DNA from: Pseudomonas fluorescens
GTDB taxonomy: Bacteria > Pseudomonadota > Gammaproteobacteria > Pseudomonadales > Pseudomonadaceae
Reading direction: 5' to 3'
Assembly (NCBI RefSeq): GCF_000730425.1
Contig: NZ_CP008896.1
Span: forward strand, 1,860,001 to 1,924,000
DNA length: 64,000 nucleotides
In this document: positions 1-6,988 of the stretch, piece by piece
Layout: every line of letters starts with the position of its first letter
Numbering within the stretch: position 1 is the stretch's first letter
Translations under genes and position numbers: made by a program
The notes under the pieces: model-generated
The model's input: the letters and a program-made list of their open reading frames with translations, nothing else
Told to the model about the DNA's origin: nothing
Databases searched by the model: none

Positions 1-1
1 G

Positions 2-319
2 TTCACGATTACCCTGCTCTACATCGTCGCTGTCACGGCACTGCTCATCGTTTTATTCAATCGCAAGGACCGTATCCGTTCAATTGTGCGGCGCCATCAC
101 ACAAAGCTGCTCAATGCCATGTCCGCCCTGGGCTTTCTTGGAACATTTGCGTTTATGGTCGTGGATTTTCTGTACATGACCCCGGTCCCCATCTATATCG
201 CCCTCCTGTCATTGATCCTGGTTCGGCAAAGCCTTACCCGGCTCAAATCGATGATCGAGGACGCTATTTATCTGAAAAACCACCAACAAAAAATCCACGC
301 CTTGTTTTTCACCCACTGA
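2..319 (+). CDS. C-terminal part of an unknown membrane protein (5' end outside window)
   Basis: An open frame enters from the left edge without a start and ends with TGA at 317-319, giving about 105 residues. It begins with a hydrophobic stretch, then a basic segment, a second hydrophobic stretch with MTPVPIYIALLSL, and a charged tail. This looks like the end of a polytopic inner-membrane protein with a cytosolic basic loop. An internal ATG at 86 exists, but the frame is open throughout upstream, so I treat it as a truncated gene. The next gene is a glycosyltransferase on the same strand about 30 bases downstream, so it may belong to a surface-polysaccharide operon; that is inference. I do not recognise the family. 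Confidence 0.55.
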   Translation, partial: FTITLLYIVAVTALLIVLFNRKDRIRSIVRRHHTKLLNAMSALGFLGTFAFMVVDFLYMTPVPIYIALLSLILVRQSLTRLKSMIEDAIYLKNHQQKIHALFFTH

Positions 320-350
320 CGTTCAACGTCCCCATCAGGAGAGGGTGACC

Positions 351-1550
351 ATGCCCAGGATTGCCATGATTGTATGGAATGAATTTCGCCACGACGCCCG
401 CGTCTTGAAACAGGCCCAGACACTTCAGGCGGCGGGCTACCAGGTCAGCGTATTCGCGTTGCATACCCCAGGTGTTACCCACCGTGCCGAAACCCTCGGG
501 GATGGCACCCAGGTAATACGCGTCGCAAGGCGGCCATTTGGGCCATGGCGAACCACCAAGCCAGCGCAGGCGCAAAGCCCGGCTGCTGCCGGTCACTCAA
601 GGCCGATCCTGCGCGTTGTTGCGCGGTTGTGGACACACCTGGGCCTGATCATACGCATCGCCTGGCATCGCGCCGCCGTGGTCCACGCCCATGACGTCAA
701 TACCCTGCCCAGCGCCTGGCTCGCCGCGCGGCTCAGTGGCGCAAAACTGGTGTATGACGCCCATGAAATCAGCACCAGCCGCGAAGGCTACGGTAGCTAC
801 CGCACATGGGTGGCACGGGTCGAACGCGCACTGATGCCCAGAACGCAAGGCAACCTGACTACCACCGAGGCACGAGCGAAGTTTTTTGCCCGTGCCTATG
901 CCATCGCCCGTCCACTGGTGTTGCAGAATCGACCTCGCTTCAGGCACAGCGCACCGACCCAACGGATTCGCCTTGAACTGGGCCTGGAGCAGCCCTGGCC
1001 TATCGTGGTGTATCAAGGCGGGTTGCAGCAGGGGCGCGGCCTGGAGCGGCTGCTGCAAGTCGCCACGACGGTGGCGGATGCCTATTTCGTCTTGATCGGT
1101 GGTGGAAAGCTGGCACTGGGGCTCATGGCATTGCGCGATGAACTGGGGCTGGCCGGGCGTGTGCATTTTATCCCCACCGTTCCCCTGGCAGATTTGCCCA
1201 GCTATACCGCCTCCGCCGACATTGGTGTGCAGCCTCTGGAAAACACCTGCCTGAACCACTTCACCACCGACTCCAACAAACTCTTTGAATACGTGAATGC
1301 GGGGTTGCCGGTGATTGCGAGTGACTTTCCGGAAATCCGCCGGATTGTCAAAAAACATGACCTCGGGTTGCTGGTGCGCGCCGGTGACGATACGCAACTG
1401 CGCACCGCCCTGCAGTGCCTGGTGGAGTCCCCCACACTGCGAGGCAAGTACGCCGGCAATGCCAGCGAGGCGGCCAGGCACCTGAACTGGGAGCAACAAG
1501 AAACATCGCTGGTGAACCTTTATCAAGGCCTGGCGCAGGTACGTCCATGA
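351..1550 (+). CDS. Glycosyltransferase family 4 (GT-B fold)
   Basis: The 399-residue protein begins MPRIAMIVWNEFRHDARV, a typical GT-B N-terminal strand and loop. It has VVHAHDVNTLPSAWLAARL and YDAHE in the acceptor domain. The donor-sugar domain follows, with VYQGGLQQGRGLERLL and, near the C terminus, the retaining-GT4 pattern NKLFEYVNAGLPVIASDFPE. It would transfer a sugar from a nucleotide-sugar donor during surface-glycan synthesis at the cytoplasmic face; the substrate cannot be read from sequence. A GTG at 345 is in frame, but the AGGAG at 337-341 is well spaced only for the ATG at 351. Its stop overlaps the next gene's start (ATGA at 1547-1550), so the two are probably translationally coupled. 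Confidence 0.85.
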   Translation: MPRIAMIVWNEFRHDARVLKQAQTLQAAGYQVSVFALHTPGVTHRAETLGDGTQVIRVARRPFGPWRTTKPAQAQSPAAAGHSRPILRVVARLWTHLGLIIRIAWHRAAVVHAHDVNTLPSAWLAARLSGAKLVYDAHEISTSREGYGSYRTWVARVERALMPRTQGNLTTTEARAKFFARAYAIARPLVLQNRPRFRHSAPTQRIRLELGLEQPWPIVVYQGGLQQGRGLERLLQVATTVADAYFVLIGGGKLALGLMALRDELGLAGRVHFIPTVPLADLPSYTASADIGVQPLENTCLNHFTTDSNKLFEYVNAGLPVIASDFPEIRRIVKKHDLGLLVRAGDDTQLRTALQCLVESPTLRGKYAGNASEAARHLNWEQQETSLVNLYQGLAQVRP

Positions 1551-2716
1551 CCGTGCGTATTCTATTGTTGAGCTTTTATTACCCACCTGACTTGGCGGGG
1601 TTTCGTATCGAGGCGATCGTCAATGCCTTGCTCGCACAATCGGCCTGTGACGTGCAGATCGACCTGGTGACCACAAGTGCCAACCGCTACGCCTCACAGT
1701 ACACACCCAGCCAGTGCGACCCTCCGCGTCCCGGCCTGACCATCACACGCATCGTCCTGCCCCGGCATAACAATGGTCTTATCGACCAGGCCTACGGCTT
1801 TTGTGTGTACGCCAATGGCGTGCGCAGAGCCATAAAGCACAAGGAGTACGACCTGATCCTGGGGTCTTCCTCACGGCTGATGACCGCCGCCCTGGCCAGC
1901 GCTATCGCGCGCTCGCGCAAAACGCCGCTGTACCTGGATATCCGCGATATTTTTGTCGACGTCTTACCCGAGCTGTTCCCTGGCCTGCCGGGCAAGGTAC
2001 TGACGATCATCTTCACGCGGGTCGAACGGCTGACGGTGACCCAGGCCTCGCGGGTAAACCTGATCTCGCCGGGTTTTCTCGCTTATTTCAAGGAACGCTA
2101 TCCAGGCAAGACCTTTTCCACTTACACCAATGGCGTTGACGAACTGTTTGTACAACCGCTGCCTCAGGACCACCACTGCCCGGCCGAACGTCGGCTCAAA
2201 ATCGTCTATGCCGGCAACATCGGCGCCGGGCAGGGCCTGGAAAAAATCATTCCCCCCCTGGCTGAACGGCTGGCTGACCGTGCCTGCTTCTACATCATCG
2301 GTTATGGCTCCACCCTACACACGTTGCGCGATGCCCTGCGCAGCCGCCGGGTAACCAATGTAACGCTGATTGCACCGACACCCCGCGCCCAGCTCCTCCA
2401 TTATTATCGCCAGGCCGACGTACTGTTTTTGCACCTCAATACCTTCAAGGCGTTCCTCAAGGTCATCCCTTCCAAACTGTTCGAATACGCCGCCACCGGC
2501 AAGCCGATCCTGGCGGGCCTGGATGGCTACTCAAAGCACTTTGCCATCACCCATATCGCCAACGCCTCGGTGTTTGTCCCGGCAGACCTGGAGTCCGCCG
2601 TCGCGGCTCTGGCCCAACTCAGGCTCGAACCCACCGACCGCTCGGCATTCGTTCGCGATTACGCGCGGACCACTCTTCACCAACGCATGGCGATGGACAT
2701 CCTGGGCACCCGATAA
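1547..2716 (+). CDS. Glycosyltransferase family 4, second copy in pair
   Basis: The 389-residue GT-B protein starts MTVRILLLSFYYPPDLAG, the usual GT4 opening in which FYYPP marks the N-terminal nucleotide-sugar transferase domain. In the C-terminal domain VYAGNIGAGQGLEKIIPPL and SKLFEYAATGKPILAGLDG give the donor-binding region with the EX7E-type motif. The central LDIRDIF resembles WbuB/WbpH-like enzymes that add GlcNAc-type sugars, but I cannot assign a substrate. The true start is the ATG that overlaps the upstream gene's TGA; the longer open frame beginning at 1415 is only read-through. Together with its neighbour it probably ends a polysaccharide operon, since the next gene is a chemoreceptor after an 84-base gap. 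Confidence 0.85.
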   Translation: MTVRILLLSFYYPPDLAGFRIEAIVNALLAQSACDVQIDLVTTSANRYASQYTPSQCDPPRPGLTITRIVLPRHNNGLIDQAYGFCVYANGVRRAIKHKEYDLILGSSSRLMTAALASAIARSRKTPLYLDIRDIFVDVLPELFPGLPGKVLTIIFTRVERLTVTQASRVNLISPGFLAYFKERYPGKTFSTYTNGVDELFVQPLPQDHHCPAERRLKIVYAGNIGAGQGLEKIIPPLAERLADRACFYIIGYGSTLHTLRDALRSRRVTNVTLIAPTPRAQLLHYYRQADVLFLHLNTFKAFLKVIPSKLFEYAATGKPILAGLDGYSKHFAITHIANASVFVPADLESAVAALAQLRLEPTDRSAFVRDYARTTLHQRMAMDILGTR

Positions 2717-2800
2717 GCACCCGGTGATTATTGCAAAAATAAGCTAAATAAAAGCCCGCGCCGGCCGACAACCCGTCAAAGCCTTGCGGATTGATCAATC

Positions 2801-4366
2801 ATGCGTAATAACCAACCCGTTACCCAGCGCGAACGTACCTTCCCCGCTCAACAACGGTTGATCTCCACGACCGATGCCAAAGGCGTGATCACTTACTGCA
2901 ACGATGCGTTTGTCGAGATCAGTGGGTTTTCCCGGGATGAACTGATGCGCGCGCCGCACAACCTGGTACGGCACCCGGACGTGCCGGCAGCGGTGTTCGC
3001 GCATATGTGGGCGACGCTCAAACAAGGCTTGCCATGGATGGGCATCGTTAAAAACCGCTGCAAGACCGGCGATCACTATTGGGTCAACGCCTATGTCACC
3101 CCAGTGTTCGACGGCGAACAGGTGATTGGCTACGAATCGGTACGGGTCAAGCCGACCGCCGAGCAGATCCGCCGTGCCGAAGCGCTGTACCAGCGGATCA
3201 ACCAGGGCAAGTCGGCCATCCCGCGCAGTGATAAATGGCTACCGGTGTTGCAGGACTGGCTGCCGTTTATCCTGGTCAGCCAACTGAGTTTCCTGATCGG
3301 CATCTGGTTCAACTCCCACTGGGGTTTTGCCTTGGCCGCCGCCTTGTCCGTGCCGCTGGGCCTGCTCGGCCTGAGCTGGCAGCAGCGCGGCCTCAAGCGC
3401 CTGTTGCGCCTGGCCGAACAGACCACCTCCGACCCGCTGATCGCGCAGATGTACACCGACAGCCGTGGCGCACAAGCACGCCTGGAGATGTCGATCCTCA
3501 GCCAGGAAGCCCGCCTGAAGACCTGCCTCACCCGCTTGCAGGATACCGCCGAACACCTCAACGACCAGGCGCGCCAATCCAACACCCTGGCCCACAACAG
3601 CTCGACCGGCCTGGAGCGCCAGCGCGTGGAAACCGAACAGGTGGCCACCGCCGTCAATCAAATGGCTGCCACCACCCAGGAAGTCGCCAGCCATGTACAA
3701 CGCACGGCCGATGCGACCCAGGAAGCCAATCGCCTGACCGGGCGCGGGCGCGATATTGCCGGCGAAACCCGCGAGGCCATCCAGCGCCTGTCGGTGGTGG
3801 TCGGGGAAACCGGCGTGACTGTGACCCAACTGGCCAAGGACAGCGACGAGATCGGCGGCGTCGTGGATGTGATCAAGGGCATTGCCGACCAGACCAACCT
3901 GCTGGCCCTGAACGCAGCCATCGAAGCAGCCCGTGCCGGTGAAATGGGCCGTGGGTTCGCGGTGGTGGCCGATGAAGTGCGGCAACTGGCGCAACGGACC
4001 AGCGAATCCACCGGGCAGATCCATGCCTTGATCGCCAAGCTGCAACAGACCGCCAGCACCGCCGTGCAGACCATGGATGCCGGGCATCGCCAGGCCGAAG
4101 AAGGCGTGGCACGGGTAATGGAGGCAGACGCAGCGCTGGTGGGGATCAGCGAGGCGGTGGCGCATATTACCGACATGACCACCCAGATCGCCGCCGCAAC
4201 CGAGGAGCAAAGCTCGGTGGCCGAGGAGATCAGCCGCAATATCAGCACCATTGCGTTGCTGGCCGACCAGACTTCGGAGCAGGCGTTGAATTCGGCGCAG
4301 TTGAGTGAAGAGCTGACCCATACCGCCAATACCCAGTATTCACTGGTGGAGCGGTTTAACCGTTAG
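2801..4366 (+). CDS. aer: Aer-like methyl-accepting chemotaxis protein (PAS sensor)
   Basis: The 521-residue receptor has an N-terminal PAS domain (about residues 10-120), with [18 protein letters not shown] and NLVRHPDVP, the Aer type that binds FAD and senses redox or oxygen from the cytosol. Two closely spaced hydrophobic segments (about 150-195) form the membrane hairpin and there is no periplasmic domain. The C-terminal signalling domain has the conserved tip [20 protein letters not shown] followed by [20 protein letters not shown]. It should signal through CheW/CheA to steer cells toward favourable oxygen tension. A second receptor of equal length and layout lies at 35195-36760. The last 50 bases of this gene are repeated in diverged form at 9743-9788, beyond the VgrG island. 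Its 3' end runs into a REP palindrome. Confidence 0.9.
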   Translation: MRNNQPVTQRERTFPAQQRLISTTDAKGVITYCNDAFVEISGFSRDELMRAPHNLVRHPDVPAAVFAHMWATLKQGLPWMGIVKNRCKTGDHYWVNAYVTPVFDGEQVIGYESVRVKPTAEQIRRAEALYQRINQGKSAIPRSDKWLPVLQDWLPFILVSQLSFLIGIWFNSHWGFALAAALSVPLGLLGLSWQQRGLKRLLRLAEQTTSDPLIAQMYTDSRGAQARLEMSILSQEARLKTCLTRLQDTAEHLNDQARQSNTLAHNSSTGLERQRVETEQVATAVNQMAATTQEVASHVQRTADATQEANRLTGRGRDIAGETREAIQRLSVVVGETGVTVTQLAKDSDEIGGVVDVIKGIADQTNLLALNAAIEAARAGEMGRGFAVVADEVRQLAQRTSESTGQIHALIAKLQQTASTAVQTMDAGHRQAEEGVARVMEADAALVGISEAVAHITDMTTQIAAATEEQSSVAEEISRNISTIALLADQTSEQALNSAQLSEELTHTANTQYSLVERFNR

Positions 4367-4439
4367 ATCGCAATCGCCGGCAAGCCGGCTCCTACATTGA
4401 AATGCACTCCAACTGTAGGAGCCGGCTTGCCGGCGATTG
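4313..4439 (+). repeat. Left copy of ~127-bp direct repeat (receptor tail plus REP) flanking the VgrG island
   Basis: This stretch holds the last codons of the Aer-like gene and the adjoining REP palindrome. It recurs in the same orientation at 9743-9870. The last ~79 bases (from GTTAGATCG to GCGATTG) are identical between copies. The coding part differs mainly at third codon positions, plus a one-base length change near the stop. Confidence 0.9.
4372..4438. repeat. REP palindrome
   Basis: Two inverted arms (4372-4396 and 4414-4438) of the type AATCGCCGGCAAGCCGGCTC are separated by a 17-base loop. Just after the receptor gene, it may also act as a transcript-end hairpin. Confidence 0.9.
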
Positions 4440-4450
4440 GCTGCTCTTGC

Positions 4451-4512
4451 CAGCGATTTCAGTGGCGAGCCGCACCAGGTCGGCGGCGCTCGTGGCGGCT
4501 GGACGGGTATCA
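4451..4512 (-). pseudogene. Remnant of a T6SS effector 5' end
   Basis: Read on the minus strand, this matches the start of the intact effector gene (6988 downward). It retains the codons for STADLARLASEIA in altered form. The start codon is ATA instead of ATG, one base is missing near codon 3, and exactly 60 bases are lost between two GGCGG repeats (the equivalents of 6911 and 6971). Coding similarity stops at the REP boundary. It is a dead fragment of an earlier effector gene or of a duplicated copy. Confidence 0.8.
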
Positions 4513-4548
4513 GTCAAGGCCTCCCCTGTATTGATCAAGAAAATCTTC
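4510..4548 (-). pseudogene. Remnant of a vgrG 3' end
   Basis: On the minus strand these 39 bases read EDFLDQYRGGLD and a stop. The intact VgrG at 6988-9333 ends DDFLDQYMGDLD and a stop. As in the intact locus, the stop codon sits exactly where the effector start would be (TGATA here, TGATG in the intact pair). The fragment lies only 11 bases beyond the immunity gene's stop at 4560. It therefore marks the tail of a former vgrG copy downstream of the present effector-immunity module. Confidence 0.85.
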
Positions 4549-4559
4549 TGAGCATGCAA

Positions 4560-6116
4560 TCAGTCTTCCCGCCATCCCATCCAACGCCAGACGACCCTTT
4601 CGCCATCAATTTTCGGCAGGGGTGTTGTGTCGTGGATCACTCGTTTGCTTCCCGGCTTGTACTCACACAGCCAAACGCCCGGGTAAGGACAGATTTCTCC
4701 ACTGTGTGCACGTAATCCACTGACGGCCCAGAGCCAGCGAACAACCTGCCCTTGATGGAGGGGAAGCCGCTCGTTCAATGTGACTTCACACGCGATACAA
4801 CGATCGCGCTCCATTTCCCAGCGGCCCGCGCGCGGTGCGGGCTCATGGCTGTTGGCGAAACCGGATGGCGTTTGATCGAGGTCACGCTGCCAAAACACCC
4901 TGTCGTCGCCTGACTCGCTGGCAAAGGCCGGCAGGATATCGCCCTGCTTGAAGGCGCGACGGGAGTACGCCTGACCAGGGACGAGCCACCAGCCAGCTTG
5001 AGTGCACGCCATACCCGTCACAACGCTTAACGGCCTCATGGTGTTGGAGGCCTGTGCTGGGTTCGCCGGTGGTTTTATCAAGCGGGTTGCCGGCGCTGGC
5101 CAATCGCTGTCAGGGTCGAAACGAGCCATCCAGCGGCGGCTGTCGGCGTCGGTGAACCGTTCATTGGGGTCACCGTCCCATTGGCCAAAGCCGAGCAATC
5201 CCAAATCGTCGTGGCGAATAGGCTTGAGGAGTTTGTTCAGGAGCATGGGCAGTTCGGGCACACCTTGCTCGACGGGGTACAGCTCAGGTTGTTCGCCCAG
5301 TTCGATCCATTGGCCGCTGTGTAATTCGGTGATGCTGATGCGAGGGTGAGCCAGTGCTGCGCGTACCTGCTCGCGAGTGAGGTCAAGTTTTTCGTGCCAA
5401 TGGTCGGCGAGCAGGAAGGCCCACGTGGGGGGGCGGATGCCATTGAGCAGTTCAGCGCGCATGCTGAAATAGTAGTCAATATCAAGGCCATAGAAGGCGG
5501 GGGCCAATGAACGCTCCCAAGTCGTGATGGCGGATCGGGTGCCGAACGCCAGCGGGTTGGCCATGGAGAAACCGCTGTAAACCTGACGTGCTTTGAGCAG
5601 ATCAATCGTCTTGAGTACAAAACTGCGCCATGCGTCACGATTATCCAGCCACCACTGCCAGCGATAATAGAACGTGATTGAGGAATAGGCCGTCCTTCTG
5701 CCCTCATAGGTCTTAAACCATGTGCGCCAGAAGTACCCTGCCGTCGTCGGCGAGGAGGCATGGTTTTTTTCGTCGGTGAATTTAAAAACAAAGGCCTCGG
5801 AGCGGGAGGCTTTCCTGGCCTGCCCACGTAGATCAGGCAAACGCGACGAGCCGTAAGGATGTGGACGTTCTGAAATCGGGTGGGTCCCAATGGTGTAAGG
5901 CTTTCCAAGTAACTGCTCAAAGGCTTCGTGAATATCCACCATCAGCAGTGCTACTTCTTCATGGTTATCCGGGCCTGGGGGGAAGTAAAAACTGATGAAA
6001 GGGCTGACGCTGTGTCGAGCCTGATCTGTGCCCCAGTCCGTGTTAGGCCATTCCTTAAGCCCCTCAATAAATTCCTCGCGTTCTCCCTCATCAAACAGTC
6101 TGTGAGTAGTGCTCAT
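4560..6116 (-). CDS. Putative type VI immunity protein (DUF3396-like, two-part)
   Basis: The 518-residue protein has no signal peptide or clear membrane segment and so is probably cytosolic, as expected if it neutralises a nuclease. The N-terminal ~300 residues (SPFISFYFPPGPDNHEEVALLMVDI, then an aromatic-rich middle with GYFWRTWFKTYEGR) resemble the DUF3396 type VI immunity family from memory. The last ~180 residues form a second module with CTQAGWWLVPGQAYSRR and GRWEMERDRCIACEV, resembling polymorphic-toxin immunity domains; this second assignment is tentative. It starts 2 bases after the effector stop, with AGAGG inside the effector's last codons as its ribosome site, so it is tightly coupled to the effector. 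Downstream lies only the vgrG/effector remnant. Confidence 0.65.
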   Translation of the reverse strand: MSTTHRLFDEGEREEFIEGLKEWPNTDWGTDQARHSVSPFISFYFPPGPDNHEEVALLMVDIHEAFEQLLGKPYTIGTHPISERPHPYGSSRLPDLRGQARKASRSEAFVFKFTDEKNHASSPTTAGYFWRTWFKTYEGRRTAYSSITFYYRWQWWLDNRDAWRSFVLKTIDLLKARQVYSGFSMANPLAFGTRSAITTWERSLAPAFYGLDIDYYFSMRAELLNGIRPPTWAFLLADHWHEKLDLTREQVRAALAHPRISITELHSGQWIELGEQPELYPVEQGVPELPMLLNKLLKPIRHDDLGLLGFGQWDGDPNERFTDADSRRWMARFDPDSDWPAPATRLIKPPANPAQASNTMRPLSVVTGMACTQAGWWLVPGQAYSRRAFKQGDILPAFASESGDDRVFWQRDLDQTPSGFANSHEPAPRAGRWEMERDRCIACEVTLNERLPLHQGQVVRWLWAVSGLRAHSGEICPYPGVWLCEYKPGSKRVIHDTTPLPKIDGERVVWRWMGWRED

Positions 6117-6118
6117 AC

Positions 6119-6988
6119 TTACCTCTTGTTTTTGTTACCTTTAGATGTTGATGTTTGTTTAGCATCGTCCGCCTCAAAGCCGATGCAATCCTCCGGCACC
6201 CGCAGCAGCGCCACTTTCTCCCGGCCAATTTTGTCTCGGTTGACGCCTGTTCTTGGCGCCATCAGCTCCGCGTATTCATCTATTTGCTTGTCTTTTACCC
6301 AGTCCCCCGGAAACTTGATCTCGACTGCCGCAAACACATTGTCCGTTTCAAACGCCTCCTGCCGGTACTCAACCACCACCAAGTCCGGAGCCAGGCTTTC
6401 CCAGGGCCGCGGCCAAAACGGAAACACCTTGCCAAACCGCTTCGGCCGAGTTTCCGGCTCCCCCAACAGGGCTTTTGCGCTGCTACGGTTGTAATTGGGC
6501 TCAGCCTTGAGAGGGCTGCGCCAATCCAATACCTCGTCGATCGCCTCAAACAGCAACGAAGCGGTGGTTTGCTTGAGCGCCACCTCAACGGTGGTCGTGA
6601 CAGGCTCGCCCGCGACGGCCTTGCGCAAGCGCCGCGGCACCTTGATTGGCATCTGCAACGCGACATTGCACACCTGGCTGATGGCCGGGCGAAATGGCAC
6701 CTTGCGTTCGATGTATTCCTTGAAGGTCACGTTTTCATTGCCGCGCCGCGAAACGGTGCTATTACCGCCTCGGTCCACCACCGCAAACGTTGAACTCTTG
6801 ATCTCGATTTCACGGGTCAGCGCTTCAATGGCCTGCTGCAAGACGTACTTGATACTGCGCTTGCGTTCAGCGATTTCACTGGCGAGCCGCGCCAGGTCGG
6901 CGGTGCTCATGGCGGACTCATGGGCCTGATACACACGATAAGCACGGTATGCACCTGCAAGAATGGCTGCGGCGGCTGGAGCGGGCAT
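6119..6988 (-). CDS. Putative T6SS effector, PD-(D/E)xK / VRR-NUC-like nuclease
   Basis: The 289-residue protein starts at the ATG that overlaps the vgrG stop (TGATG), so it is translated straight after the spike protein. The N terminus (1-25) is Ala-rich and hydrophobic, followed by a helical region to about 65. The C-terminal third contains PDLVVVE (201-207) and AAVEIKFPGDW with E223 and K225, then Q235 and Y239. This PD...ExK...Q arrangement fits the VRR-NUC branch of the PD-(D/E)xK nuclease fold, known in the TseV type VI effectors, whose partners carry DUF3396. It would cut DNA in a rival cell after VgrG delivery. No PAAR domain is visible. It could instead belong to another restriction-endonuclease toxin family; the fold call rests on motifs read by eye. 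Confidence 0.7.
   Translation of the reverse strand: MPAPAAAAILAGAYRAYRVYQAHESAMSTADLARLASEIAERKRSIKYVLQQAIEALTREIEIKSSTFAVVDRGGNSTVSRRGNENVTFKEYIERKVPFRPAISQVCNVALQMPIKVPRRLRKAVAGEPVTTTVEVALKQTTASLLFEAIDEVLDWRSPLKAEPNYNRSSAKALLGEPETRPKRFGKVFPFWPRPWESLAPDLVVVEYRQEAFETDNVFAAVEIKFPGDWVKDKQIDEYAELMAPRTGVNRDKIGREKVALLRVPEDCIGFEADDAKQTSTSKGNKNKR

Noticed and set aside
2790..2800. ATTGATCAATC just before the first Aer-like gene as an ANR site
   Set aside because: The half-sites touch with no 4-base spacer, and it lies at the translation start, so it does not fit the ANR pattern.
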